Assembly: GCF_000272405.2 (NCBI RefSeq)
Contig: NZ_AJZM02000064.1
Span: forward strand, 1-38,056
Reading direction: 5' to 3'
Source: Vibrio tasmaniensis 1F-187
GTDB taxonomy: Bacteria > Pseudomonadota > Gammaproteobacteria > Enterobacterales > Vibrionaceae
DNA: 38,056 bases
In this document: piece by piece, positions 19,444 through 27,943 of the stretch
Layout of the letters: each line of letters begins with the position of its first letter
Position numbering within the stretch: the first letter of the stretch is position 1
The notes under the pieces: model-generated
Databases searched by the model: none
The model's input: the letters and a program-made list of their open reading frames with translations, nothing else
What the model was told of the DNA's origin: nothing
Program-made: the position numbers and the translations under genes

Positions 19444-20715
19444 ATGACTCGCCAAGATTGGTATCCACTGACTAATGCGCAGGAAGCGTATTGGGACGAA
19501 TTCGTTCAACATCCAGATAGGCCTTTATCGACAGTAGCCCATTGTTTGGAAATTTCAGGCTCTATCGATCTCGAAAAATTAGCTGATGCCATTAATCAGA
19601 CTGTTTCAGAAGCGGAAGCTTTGCTTCTTAGATTTCGACGATTGGAAGATCAGCATTATCCAGTTCAAATGGTTTGTTTTGACGCAAAACCCACAGTGGA
19701 GGTCATCGATCTACGCGGAGAAGAAAGCGCGCAAGAACAAGTAAATGCATATTTGCGCTCTGATGTCGAGACGGCCATTGATTTGGAAAAGGATGTGATT
19801 ACAAAAGTACAGCTCTATGTTGTTGGAGCACAGCAAGTACTTTGGTATCTGAGAACTCATCATATTGCGGTCGATGGTTACAGTATGAGTCTAATTGAGC
19901 AGCGTTGTTCGGAGCTTTATCTGTGTTTAATGAATAACACCGAGCCTACACACCGCTTTAAGACGTTCGAGGTTTACCTCAAAGAAAACACCGATTATTT
20001 GCACAGTGACCGTTTCGATGTTGACCGATCTTATTGGGGTAATTATCTTGATTCAGCCAATCTGACGCTGAGTAACCACGATATCTCGGTATCTGATACA
20101 GTTTATTGTGAGAGGGATGTTCCTGAGTCGATTAGTGATTCTCTTATCACGGTATCTAAGCAATTAATGATTGGTTGGAGTGACATTCTCACCTTACTGT
20201 GTACAGCGTATCTTTATAGGCATTGGCGATCAGACGAACAGACGTCTTTTCCTTTGCCTGTGTGGCTACCATTTATGAATAGAATGGGTAATCCTTGTGC
20301 AAACCTACCGTCATTAATGGTCAATACTATTCCTTATATCGGAGAGGTTGCCGATGATGAGTCGGTGGATTCATATCTCAGAAGGGCGGTAAAAGAGCTT
20401 AGGGGAAATTATTGCCATGGACGGTATCGAGTAGAGAATAAATGCACATCTGGCGGACACTATTTTATTTCACCATTCATTAATATTTTGCCTTTTGAAT
20501 CGACAGAATTTCATGGGTGCTCAACGAAACGTCGTATTATTGCTGGTGGAATTGCGGACGGGTTTAACGTAACCTTTCGCGGCTCAAGGCAAGCGAAAAA
20601 CATGTCTTTAAAGATAGAGGCAGAGAGCAACCTCTTTGAACTGCATGAACTAACTGATCATGCTAATCATTTACTAAAGTACCTATCTAAAGCTCTAAAT
20701 TCTGTCTTAGATTAA
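19444..20715 (+). CDS. vibH: Stand-alone NRPS condensation enzyme, VibH-type amide synthase
   Basis: VibH of V. cholerae is a free condensation domain that transfers 2,3-dihydroxybenzoate from VibB to norspermidine. This protein matches it along its length. It has the condensation motif HHIAVDG (His139, His140, Asp144 from start 19444) and, near the end, WLPFMNRMGNPCANLPSLMV, YCHGRYRVEN, FISPFINILPFEST and FNVTFRGS, all resembling VibH. With this start the product is 423 residues. GTG 19402 upstream would add 14 residues and cannot be ruled out. No carrier or adenylation domain is attached. The acyl donor here could be salicylate or DHB, since both are made in this locus. Confidence 0.9.
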   Translation: MTRQDWYPLTNAQEAYWDEFVQHPDRPLSTVAHCLEISGSIDLEKLADAINQTVSEAEALLLRFRRLEDQHYPVQMVCFDAKPTVEVIDLRGEESAQEQVNAYLRSDVETAIDLEKDVITKVQLYVVGAQQVLWYLRTHHIAVDGYSMSLIEQRCSELYLCLMNNTEPTHRFKTFEVYLKENTDYLHSDRFDVDRSYWGNYLDSANLTLSNHDISVSDTVYCERDVPESISDSLITVSKQLMIGWSDILTLLCTAYLYRHWRSDEQTSFPLPVWLPFMNRMGNPCANLPSLMVNTIPYIGEVADDESVDSYLRRAVKELRGNYCHGRYRVENKCTSGGHYFISPFINILPFESTEFHGCSTKRRIIAGGIADGFNVTFRGSRQAKNMSLKIEAESNLFELHELTDHANHLLKYLSKALNSVLD

Positions 20716-21170
20716 TTCTGCATAAGCTTAATGCTGTCTTATTTTTTAAATTTTTGTTTCAACCCTCCTTATGAATAGGGCATCTCGTTAGGTGCTCTAA
20801 CCATCAAAAATCAGAATGCCAAACCCAAGCCAATCGTTAAAAATGATAATTATTATCAATATCAAATGAGAATGCTTTACATTTAAATATGCAACCGATA
20901 AAGTACGGTTGAAAATTCGTCAGGTCATTGAAAGGAAAATCATTTTTCAATTTATTCGTTGAGTGATTTAGGCCTTGTTCAATGTGACGTTTTTTAGTCG
21001 GAATTTTGGCTCATGTATTAAAGCAGTGGTCAATAAGGAGCTAAGGAAGTACAGCTGATACTCGTTTTGAGTTGTTGCGTTTTCAACCTTTGAATGTCTT
21101 CCCTAGTTTTCCTTATAAATGCCGTACATGAGCCCACCTAAAGTTAATGCTTAATCAAGGAGAATTTTAA
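20716..21170 (+). promoter_or_regulatory. Long leader and promoter region of the siderophore receptor gene
   Basis: This 455-base gene-free stretch contains a Fur-like box at 20842-20860, a 16-base string at 20885-20900 that recurs near 18504, a dyad CAACCG-N8-CGGTTG (20892-20911), and an inverted repeat GGCTCATGTA / TACATGAGCC (21008-21017 with 21125-21134). If transcription starts near the Fur box, the leader is close to 300 bases. CAAGGAGAA precedes the receptor ATG. No convincing small gene is seen; a 15-codon frame at 21094 lacks a ribosome binding site. Confidence 0.55.
20842..20860 (+). promoter_or_regulatory. Fur box of the receptor gene
   Basis: AATGATAATTATTATCAAT is a nearly symmetrical 19-mer close to the Fur consensus (GATAAT-N-ATTATC core). 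It lies about 310 bases before the receptor start. Confidence 0.85.
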
Positions 21171-23231
21171 ATGACAGCATTACGCCCCGCGGCAGTGAAT
21201 GAGCTAGGAAATAGCAAATTCAAGCTACGTACTTTATCTGCAATCATCATGGGACTTTGTGTCAGTGGTCAAGCTTTTGCAGCGACGAACAATAATAATG
21301 AAACTACCGCTAACGAAGAAAAAACTACTTTTGAAGTTACCGTGTATGGCGAGAAAATAGAACGTTCGATTTATGATACGGGCTCAAGCGTGCATGTGTA
21401 TGATGAAGATCGTATTGCGACTACTCCAGGTGCATCTGAGGTCGATGACTTGCTGCAGCTAACACCGAACATTGTAGATTCAGGTCAGGGTAATAACCTA
21501 CCATCGATTCGTGGTGTTGATGGGTCAGGTCCTTCATTCGGTGGTCTTGCAGCCTTTGGTGGCTCTGTGCCAAGATTGAATCTTTCAATTGATGGACGCT
21601 CACTCAGCTATTCTGAAGTCGCGTTCGGTCCTCGCTCTTTATGGGATATGCAGCAAGCGGAAATTTATCTTGGACCGCAAAGCTATGTCCAAGGTCGAAA
21701 TGCTTCTGCGGGTGCTATCGTTTTAAAATCCAATGATCCGACTTACGATTTTGAGAGCAAAGTTAAGGCTGCTATTGGTCAGCAAGACTATTCTCAAACC
21801 GCTGCGGTAATCTCAGCGCCAATACTTGAAGATCAACTGGCCTTCAGGTTGAGTGTTGATCAACAAAAACGCAGTAGTTATGCAGACCTTACTGCCTATG
21901 AACCTGTCGGTGACCCTAATCGAATTGAGATGACGACAGCTCGCGGTAAATTTTTACTAGAGCCAGCAGGCCTTCCTGGGTTCAAAACCACGTTAACGAT
22001 TGCCCATATGGATACCGTTGGACCTCAATCTGAATCTCAACAGACAAAGATCAATAGAGCTGTTTACGAAACTCAGTCAACAAGCGGCATTTGGGATGTA
22101 TCTTATGACATCTCAGATACGTTAGTGTTCGAAAATAATTTGATCTACACCGATCGCACCTACGATCGAATCACTGATCCTGCGGGCAGAAAGCAGGATT
22201 TCAAATCGAAAGGTAATGAGTTCCAAATAGAGCCTTTGGTTCGATTTGATTCCCTTAGCGAAGATCTTTCTGGTTTGTTTGGTTTACGCTACTTCAAATC
22301 TGAAGATGATGATGTATTTGAACAGACTGGGTCATCTATACCAATGGAAGGCAAAAACCGTGCTATGTCGGCATTCGCTGAAGTGACGTACTTGGTGATG
22401 CCGAGCATCGAAGTTGTAGCGGCAGGGCGATTCGAACGCGAAAGCAAAAAACGCTATGTTGCCCCGGGTCGCTTCGGCTTAGATTATGATGAAACATCAA
22501 ATGTATTCCTTCCTAAGCTTGAAGTTGCCTATAAGCCTGAATCAGATCAAACCGTGGGTATCCGAGCAGCTAAGGGCTTTAACTCTGGAGGTGGCGGTGT
22601 TGGCTTCAATAACAAAACGTGGGCATTTTCTTCATATACGTATGAAGACGAATACGTTTGGAACTATGAATTCTTCACTCGCCATAGTCTGCTAGATAAT
22701 GAACTTGAGTTAACAACTAACGTCTTCTACAACGACTATGATAATTTCCAAGTACTGGAGACTTCATCAAAAGGTGATGTGAAAGTTGATAATGTTGATG
22801 AAGCATATACTTACGGTGCAGAACTAGGAAGCCGTTGGTTAACAACATCTAACCTAGAGCTATTGGCTTCACTTGGTTTGTTGAAAACAAGCTACAAAGA
22901 TCATGCTAATAGCTCAAAAGAACTCGCTCGTGCCCCTTCTTTGACGGCAAGCTTCGGTGCTTTATACATGTTTGCTGAGAATTTCGAATTGAGTGGTAAT
23001 GCGAATTACACTGGAGATTACTTCAGTGACGTTGAAAACTCAGCTAACCAGAGTATTGATGCTTACTGGGTTGCAAATGCACAAGTTGCGTATGTGTTTA
23101 CTAACGGACGTATGTCTTTATTCGCTACAAACTTGTTTGATTCTCAGAAAGAAACATTCAATTTCGGTGGAGACGATATTACGAAGCAAGCACTTCGCCA
23201 AATTGGTGGTTCAGTAGAATTGTACTTCTAA
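21171..23231 (+). CDS. TonB-dependent outer-membrane ferric siderophore receptor (ViuA/VuuA-like)
   Basis: The 686-residue product is a TonB-dependent receptor. It has a signal peptide ending SGQAFA (residues 32-37), a TonB-box-like segment FEVTVYGE (about 54-61), a plug domain with DDLLQLTPNIVD, LPSIRGVDGSG and NLSIDGRS, and then a 22-strand barrel ending in an aromatic residue (IGGSVELYF). Size and setting fit ViuA/VuuA, the receptors for vibriobactin and vulnibactin. The exact ligand is not readable from sequence, so no symbol is assigned. It is Fur-controlled by its upstream box, is transcribed alone, and ends at a hairpin near 23262. Confidence 0.9.
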   Translation: MTALRPAAVNELGNSKFKLRTLSAIIMGLCVSGQAFAATNNNNETTANEEKTTFEVTVYGEKIERSIYDTGSSVHVYDEDRIATTPGASEVDDLLQLTPNIVDSGQGNNLPSIRGVDGSGPSFGGLAAFGGSVPRLNLSIDGRSLSYSEVAFGPRSLWDMQQAEIYLGPQSYVQGRNASAGAIVLKSNDPTYDFESKVKAAIGQQDYSQTAAVISAPILEDQLAFRLSVDQQKRSSYADLTAYEPVGDPNRIEMTTARGKFLLEPAGLPGFKTTLTIAHMDTVGPQSESQQTKINRAVYETQSTSGIWDVSYDISDTLVFENNLIYTDRTYDRITDPAGRKQDFKSKGNEFQIEPLVRFDSLSEDLSGLFGLRYFKSEDDDVFEQTGSSIPMEGKNRAMSAFAEVTYLVMPSIEVVAAGRFERESKKRYVAPGRFGLDYDETSNVFLPKLEVAYKPESDQTVGIRAAKGFNSGGGGVGFNNKTWAFSSYTYEDEYVWNYEFFTRHSLLDNELELTTNVFYNDYDNFQVLETSSKGDVKVDNVDEAYTYGAELGSRWLTTSNLELLASLGLLKTSYKDHANSSKELARAPSLTASFGALYMFAENFELSGNANYTGDYFSDVENSANQSIDAYWVANAQVAYVFTNGRMSLFATNLFDSQKETFNFGGDDITKQALRQIGGSVELYF

Positions 23232-23248
23232 TCGGTTAGATATAATAA

Positions 23249-23275
23249 AAACGCCTTGCTCAAAGCAAGGCGTTT
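23249..23275. terminator. Bidirectional hairpin between receptor and carrier genes
   Basis: A perfect 12-bp stem AAACGCCTTGCT / AGCAAGGCGTTT has a CAA loop, with A and T flanks on both sides. It lies 17 bases after the receptor stop and about 55 bases past the end of the convergent carrier gene, so it can serve both. Confidence 0.8.
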
Positions 23276-23330
23276 ATTGATCCCAAACGGTTGTCAAAAT
23301 GTTTAAGGTGCTAGAAGTCAGAACCTTAAT

Positions 23331-23573
23331 TTAGGCTGTAGCTTCAGTAGAGGTCATGATCGTCTGCCAAGATTCGAGTGTTGGCGTCGCCATTAATTGG
23401 GCAAAGCTAATGTTTATCCCTGCATTTCTTAGTTGGCCTGTTAGGCGCATCATACTGATTGAATCCAAACCGAGTTCGATGAGGTTAACGTCCGGCTTTA
23501 CCGATTCGACTGGAACACTTAATACCTGACTGATTATTTCTACCAGATCAATATTTGCTTCTTGCTTAGACAA
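23331..23573 (-). CDS. Stand-alone aryl carrier protein
   Basis: The product is a single thiolation domain resembling the aryl carrier half of VibB and EntB. It has the phosphopantetheine site ELGLDSISMM (Ser38 in this reading), then QLRNAGINISFAQLMATPTL and ESWQTIM. ISFAQL and the PTLESW end are typical of aryl carriers. With TTG at 23573 (AAGGAAA seven bases before it) it is 80 residues, the normal size of one carrier. A GTG at 23651 in the same frame would add 26 residues but has no ribosome binding site and lies only 17 bases from the Fur box. A second aryl carrier exists on VibB, so this one probably holds salicylate; that is inference. Confidence 0.85.
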   Translation of the reverse strand: MSKQEANIDLVEIISQVLSVPVESVKPDVNLIELGLDSISMMRLTGQLRNAGINISFAQLMATPTLESWQTIMTSTEATA

Positions 23574-23667
23574 AATAATTTCCTTTTCTTTCGGAAGTTT
23601 ATCTTCTACTTCCAATATTTCACTCAAATTCGCTATACACGATATCACCACTTGATTGTTATATACA

Positions 23668-23686
23668 AATGATTATTATTAGCATT
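23668..23686. promoter_or_regulatory. Fur box between carrier gene and salicylate ligase operon
   Basis: AATGATTATTATTAGCATT, read on the other strand as AATGCTAATAATAATCATT, is close to the 19-base Fur palindrome. It lies between divergent genes 23331-23573 (-) and 23785-25452 (+) and can govern both. Confidence 0.8.
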
Positions 23687-23784
23687 TACATGTATTGATA
23701 GGCGTCAATTGTGCTGAATCGATTTGGGTATCTTAATACTTCCAAGCGTTGGTCTTAGCACTTCAACATACAATAAGGAATGAC

Positions 23785-25452
23785 ATGGAAACCGTGCTCA
23801 AGGAGAAGCTTTGTCAAGATGGCTTGTTATATGGCTTGTTATATGGCTTTGTTGATCAACCAGATCGTCAATCTGCGAAGTTTGAACAGAACAACTTATG
23901 GTTAAACACACCTTTATGGGCAATTTTGAGTGAAGGGGTTGCTCTGCATCCAACTAAACCTGCAGTAGCCGATCCGACGGGTAGCCTTACTTATGAAGAG
24001 TTGCAGTCTGAAGCAGACAGAATAGCCGCGGGTTTAAAAGAGGTCGGGTTAAAAGCTGGAGACCGGGTCGTATTTCAGGTGTCTAACAGCATTTATTTCG
24101 CAAAAGTGTTTTTTGCTTTACAAAGAGCTGGCTTGATTCCGGTATTGGCACTGCCGGCACATGGTATTGTTGAAATTCGCCATTTCATGAAAGTATCTGG
24201 CGCAAGGGCCTACTTCGGTTCTAACTTAGAAAACGATGGAAGAGCACTACACATAGCTGACTCACTGTCGGAAGAGTCCCTTTCATTTAAGCATATCTAT
24301 ATTGTGGGAGACTCTGGAAAGTATCCGTCTTTACCTCTGGGTAATATTGGCCAGTTCGTTCCTGAACGACCAAACCCAAATCATCCTGCTTTGTTTTTAG
24401 TTTCTGGTGGAACGACGGGACTACCTAAGCTCATTCCTAGAAGTCATAACGATTATCGTCTCAACATCCAAAGTTGTGCAGCAGCAAGTGAGTTGTCGTC
24501 CGACGAGGTATACCTCGCAGTGTTACCTGCCGCGCATAATTTTACTTTGGGTTGTCCCGGTTTATTGGGAGCGCTTGATGTTGGAGGAAGTGCCATTTTC
24601 AGTTCCAACCCCAGTCCTGATTACTGCTTTGATGTTATCGAGAAAAATAAAGTGACGGCGACAGCTTTGGTTCCCGCGCTTGCGCAGCTATGGAATGCGG
24701 CTAAAGAATGGGAAAGTGCGAATACATCTAGCCTAAGACTGATGCAAGTCGGTGGCTCGAAGCTAGCCTATTCTGATGCTCTTGATGTTCAAAAAACCTT
24801 TCCCGGCGCACTCCAACAAGTTTTTGGTATGGCAGAAGGCCTGATCGCCTGTACTCGGTTAGGGGATGATGAAACCTTGGTTGCGACGAAACAAGGTCGA
24901 CCTGTAAGTCGCTGGGATGAGGTTCGCATAGTCAATGCTGAGGGGAACACTGTTCCAATGGGTGAAGAAGGCGAACTACTCACTCGCGGTCCCTACACTT
25001 TAAGAGGGTATTACCGTGCAGAGGAACACAACCAACGCTCATTTACTCAAGATGGTTTCTACCGAAGTGGAGATCGAGCCATTGTTGATGAGAGGGGATA
25101 TATCGTTGTGACTGGCAGAATTAAGGACGTCGTAAACCGAGCTGGTGAGTGTATTGCTACCGATGAAATCGAAGAGCATTTACTTATGCATCCTAATGTT
25201 GCACAGGTCGCCGTGGTTGCGGTACCTGATAAACATCTAGGCGAAAGGATCGGAGTCGCTGTCGTGAAAAGGGGGCTTTCCCCAACTTTGCAAGAGCTAC
25301 GCACCTTCCTAAAAGACCAAGGGATGGCTTCTTTCAAACAGCCAGACGAATTGCTCATTGTCTCTAATCTGCCCAAAACAGCGGTAGGTAAAATTGATAA
25401 AAAGCGATTGCTTGGTCCAAGTGGTGAACCTTGGGTTAATACGCCAGTTTAA
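23785..25452 (+). CDS. Aryl-AMP ligase, predicted salicylate-specific
   Basis: The 555-residue product belongs to the stand-alone aryl-acid adenylating family (EntE, DhbE, YbtE, PchD), which activates an aryl acid with ATP and loads a carrier. It has the P-loop VSGGTTGLPKLIPRSHNDY, the core FYRSGDRAIVDERGYIVVTG, and the C-terminal lysine motif PKTAVGKIDKKRL. The pocket segment reads HNFTLGCPG (251-259), so the position matching DhbE Ser240 is Cys257, and [14 protein letters not shown] puts Ile at DhbE Val337. Cys and Leu/Ile here are the marks of salicylate activators. The ATG at 23785 has AAGGAA upstream; the frame is open back to 23749. It heads an operon with the PchB-type lyase. Confidence 0.88.
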   Translation: METVLKEKLCQDGLLYGLLYGFVDQPDRQSAKFEQNNLWLNTPLWAILSEGVALHPTKPAVADPTGSLTYEELQSEADRIAAGLKEVGLKAGDRVVFQVSNSIYFAKVFFALQRAGLIPVLALPAHGIVEIRHFMKVSGARAYFGSNLENDGRALHIADSLSEESLSFKHIYIVGDSGKYPSLPLGNIGQFVPERPNPNHPALFLVSGGTTGLPKLIPRSHNDYRLNIQSCAAASELSSDEVYLAVLPAAHNFTLGCPGLLGALDVGGSAIFSSNPSPDYCFDVIEKNKVTATALVPALAQLWNAAKEWESANTSSLRLMQVGGSKLAYSDALDVQKTFPGALQQVFGMAEGLIACTRLGDDETLVATKQGRPVSRWDEVRIVNAEGNTVPMGEEGELLTRGPYTLRGYYRAEEHNQRSFTQDGFYRSGDRAIVDERGYIVVTGRIKDVVNRAGECIATDEIEEHLLMHPNVAQVAVVAVPDKHLGERIGVAVVKRGLSPTLQELRTFLKDQGMASFKQPDELLIVSNLPKTAVGKIDKKRLLGPSGEPWVNTPV

Positions 25453-25620
25453 CTAACGCGAGCTGCTTACCGTAGCTCTATATTGTCGATAAACAACGTC
25501 CTATTGATTGAATCGAGAGTGCTCTAGAAGGATGACTTGTCGTCGAGCCTGAGAAAGGTGCTTCTATTATTACACTCTTCAATGGGTCATTACAGGGAAC
25601 AAAGACTAAAGGAAATCAAC

Positions 25621-25962
25621 GTGTCATCTATAAAGAAGCCAGAAGTTTGCGAAAGTCTCAATGATATACGAATCGGAATAGATACCCTTGATAAGGAGAT
25701 CGTTCATATTCTTTCTAAGCGGTTAGGGTATGTCAAAGCCGCCGCACAATTTAAGCCCAGTGAGCAGAGTATTCCGGCACCAGAGCGTGTCGCTGAAATG
25801 CTAGAAGACCGAAAAAAATGGGCAGAAGAGGCCGGGATGAGTAGCGAGTATGTCGAAACGTTATTCTCTAGTATCACCCATTGGTACATTAATCAGCAAA
25901 TTAAACATTGGCGTACCGAAAGGGGGCTTTCAGCAGAAGAACCCGAAAATACGGCAACGTGA
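25621..25962 (+). CDS. Isochorismate-pyruvate lyase (salicylate-forming), PchB-type
   Basis: This 113-residue AroQ-fold protein resembles PchB of Pseudomonas aeruginosa, which turns isochorismate into salicylate and pyruvate. The match is extensive: DIRIGIDTLDKEIV, LGYVKAAAQFK, IPAPERVAEML, WAEEAGM, HWYINQQIKHWR. The PchB active-site residues Arg14, Arg31, Lys42 and Gln90 correspond to Arg17, Arg34, Lys45 and Gln93 here, a constant offset of three. The start is GTG 25621 with AAAGGAAA upstream; the open frame continues back to 25537 but adds no family sequence. It follows the salicylate-type ligase and precedes vibB, so salicylate and DHB routes share one transcript. Confidence 0.92.
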   Translation: MSSIKKPEVCESLNDIRIGIDTLDKEIVHILSKRLGYVKAAAQFKPSEQSIPAPERVAEMLEDRKKWAEEAGMSSEYVETLFSSITHWYINQQIKHWRTERGLSAEEPENTAT

Positions 25963-26116
25963 TAAGAGTGTTTTGAACTTATCCGTTGAGTATGTATTAG
26001 AGGGTTACACATATTCCTGTTGGATCACCACTTTGACTACTAAGCGCCAAAGATTTAATTGATCAGATGACAGAAGAGAGCGTCAGTGCTGATTAGAGTA
26101 TTAAGGACAATTACAA

Positions 26117-27010
26117 ATGACTATACCGAAAATAGCGAGTTACGACTTGCCAGAACACCATGAGTTTCCAATAAACAGAACGAACTGGACGATCGAACCT
26201 AGTAAAGCGGTACTTTTAATTCACGACATGCAAGAGTATTTTGTGAGCTACTATGAGGCTGATTCGTCACCTATGGCGGACATTTTAACGAACATTCAGC
26301 AGTTAAAACACGTAGCGAAACAAGCGGGAATCCCGGTTGTATATACCGCACAACCCGCAAATCAAGACCCAAAAGATAGAGCCTTGTTAACTGACTTTTG
26401 GGGTCCGGGGCTAAACGGCGATCATACTCCTGTCGTATCAACGCTCGCTCCAGAAAGCGATGATATTGAGTACGTTAAATGGCGTTACAGTGCATTTAAG
26501 AAAACCCCATTGCTTGATTACATGAAAGACAATCAAAAAACTCAGCTGATCATCTCTGGTATTTACGGGCACATTGGCATTTTATCGACTGCTTTGGATG
26601 CATTCATGTTGGATGTACAGCCCTTTATTATCGGTGATGCGATCGCGGATTTTTCGCGTGAAGACCATATCCACACTCTCAATTACATATCAGGCCGAAC
26701 GGGAAGCATTAAAACACTCGATAAAGCTATAGCGGAAATCAACCCAAATGAAGAGAGTATTCTTAGCCTCAATGTTTTGCAGTCTGACGTGGCCGAAACA
26801 TTAGGTGTTTCTTATGAAGAGATTGATGTGAATGAAAATCTAATCTTCATGGGGCTAGATTCGATGCGAGCGATGACACTTGTAGAGAAGTGGAATAAGC
26901 AGGGCGCAAATATCTCATTCGCTCAGCTCATTGAAGCGGTTTCATTGCAAGAGTGGTGGCAAGCAATCGAAGCGACACTGAAGAACCACGCAGAAGAAGT
27001 ACCAGCATAA
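26117..27010 (+). CDS. vibB: VibB: isochorismatase fused to aryl carrier
   Basis: VibB hydrolyses isochorismate to 2,3-dihydro-2,3-dihydroxybenzoate and carries the activated aryl acid. The 297 residues follow V. cholerae VibB. The isochorismatase part (about 1-210) has [12 protein letters not shown] with Asp37, [35 protein letters not shown] and [14 protein letters not shown]. The carrier (about 215-290) has the site [10 protein letters not shown] with Ser249 and then [18 protein letters not shown]. The residue after Ser is Met rather than the usual Ile/Val. It lies 154 bases after the lyase gene, a wide gap for one operon. Its partner ligase is probably the DHB-type enzyme at 27944-29563. 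Confidence 0.95.
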   Translation: MTIPKIASYDLPEHHEFPINRTNWTIEPSKAVLLIHDMQEYFVSYYEADSSPMADILTNIQQLKHVAKQAGIPVVYTAQPANQDPKDRALLTDFWGPGLNGDHTPVVSTLAPESDDIEYVKWRYSAFKKTPLLDYMKDNQKTQLIISGIYGHIGILSTALDAFMLDVQPFIIGDAIADFSREDHIHTLNYISGRTGSIKTLDKAIAEINPNEESILSLNVLQSDVAETLGVSYEEIDVNENLIFMGLDSMRAMTLVEKWNKQGANISFAQLIEAVSLQEWWQAIEATLKNHAEEVPA

Positions 27011-27062
27011 TTGCTCGCAAGTTAGCGCCAATTATTTATAGAATTTCTTAAGAGGTAAATTG

Positions 27063-27878
27063 ATGAGCGATCAACCAGTGCGTTTACATCCGATGTTGTT
27101 GGACTTTGTTCGTAAGGAGAAGATCTCAAAGCATCTACTGCGAGTGACTGTTACGGGCGACTCTTTAAAAGGGTTCCCTGAAGATCAAAATGGTACACAC
27201 ATAAAAGTGTTTTTCCCCAATAGGGAGAGTGGGATATTGCAGTTACCTTATCGAGAAGGTGAAACTGTGATTTGGCCTGAGCATAAACCCGTGCCTCGAG
27301 CCTATACCGTCAGAAAGTATCGAGCCGATGTGAATGAGCTTGATATCGATTTCGTGATCCACGGAACCGATTCTCCCGGCGGTGGGTGGGCGATTAAAGC
27401 AGAACAAGGTTTCCAAATTGGCCTTGTAGGCCCTGCTGGGCCTGAGCCATTAATTGAACCCGCAGATTGGTATATTATTGCGGGAGACCTAACAGCAGTA
27501 CCAGCCATTAGTGCTATTTTGGAGAACCTTCCCTCCGACACTCAAGGCCATGTATTTATCGAGATAGAGGATGCTGCAGATAAGCATGATATTAAGCATC
27601 CGCAAGGTCTGGTTTTGAAGTGGCTAATGAGAGACGAAAAGAGTGATCAATATCTATTGAGCAAAGCCATTTCCGGCTTAATTGCACCTAATGGATCTCA
27701 CTCGCTTTCGGCTTTCATTGCGGGTGAAAATGAAAGCGTGATTGCGTGTCGTAAAGCGCTTAAACAAGAGTACAAGCTGTCTAGAAAAGATATGTATGCG
27801 ATTCCTTACTGGAAACGAGGTAAGGATGAAGAAGCATACCATGATGAACGCCATGAAGTTATGGATGAAGAGTACTAG
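27063..27878 (+). CDS. viuB: Siderophore-interacting ferric reductase ViuB
   Basis: ViuB-family proteins are cytoplasmic FAD-dependent reductases that release iron from ferric vibriobactin or vulnibactin. The 271 residues have an FAD-binding motif RAYTVRKY, a central GDSPGGGWA-like stretch (HGTDSPGGGWAIKAEQGFQI) and GLVGPAGPEPL, and a C-terminal segment SAFIAGENESVIACRKALK then YAIPYWKRGKDEEAYH, all typical of the SIP family. AAGAGGT before ATG 27063 is a good ribosome binding site. It follows vibB by 52 bases and ends the operon at the hairpin near 27912. Confidence 0.94.
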   Translation: MSDQPVRLHPMLLDFVRKEKISKHLLRVTVTGDSLKGFPEDQNGTHIKVFFPNRESGILQLPYREGETVIWPEHKPVPRAYTVRKYRADVNELDIDFVIHGTDSPGGGWAIKAEQGFQIGLVGPAGPEPLIEPADWYIIAGDLTAVPAISAILENLPSDTQGHVFIEIEDAADKHDIKHPQGLVLKWLMRDEKSDQYLLSKAISGLIAPNGSHSLSAFIAGENESVIACRKALKQEYKLSRKDMYAIPYWKRGKDEEAYHDERHEVMDEEY

Positions 27879-27897
27879 CTTGCCTGTTTTAGAAAAC

Positions 27898-27925
27898 AAA
27901 AACCGATCTCATGAGATCGGTTTTT
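27898..27925. terminator. Bidirectional terminator between viuB and vibE
   Basis: A fully self-complementary 28-base block centres on 27911/27912, with AAAAACCGATCTC pairing to GAGATCGGTTTTT and T or A tracts at each end. It lies between convergent genes and can stop transcription from both. Confidence 0.9.
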
Positions 27926-27943
27926 GTTAGTACCTTTGGGTGC

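Noticed and set aside
21094..21141. 15-codon upstream reading frame in the receptor leader
   Set aside because: No ribosome binding site precedes it and no regulatory peptide pattern is visible.
25621..25962. Chorismate mutase (AroQ) rather than isochorismate-pyruvate lyase
   Set aside because: The folds are shared, but the sequence follows PchB specifically, the gene lies in a siderophore operon and no prephenate dehydratase or dehydrogenase domain is attached.
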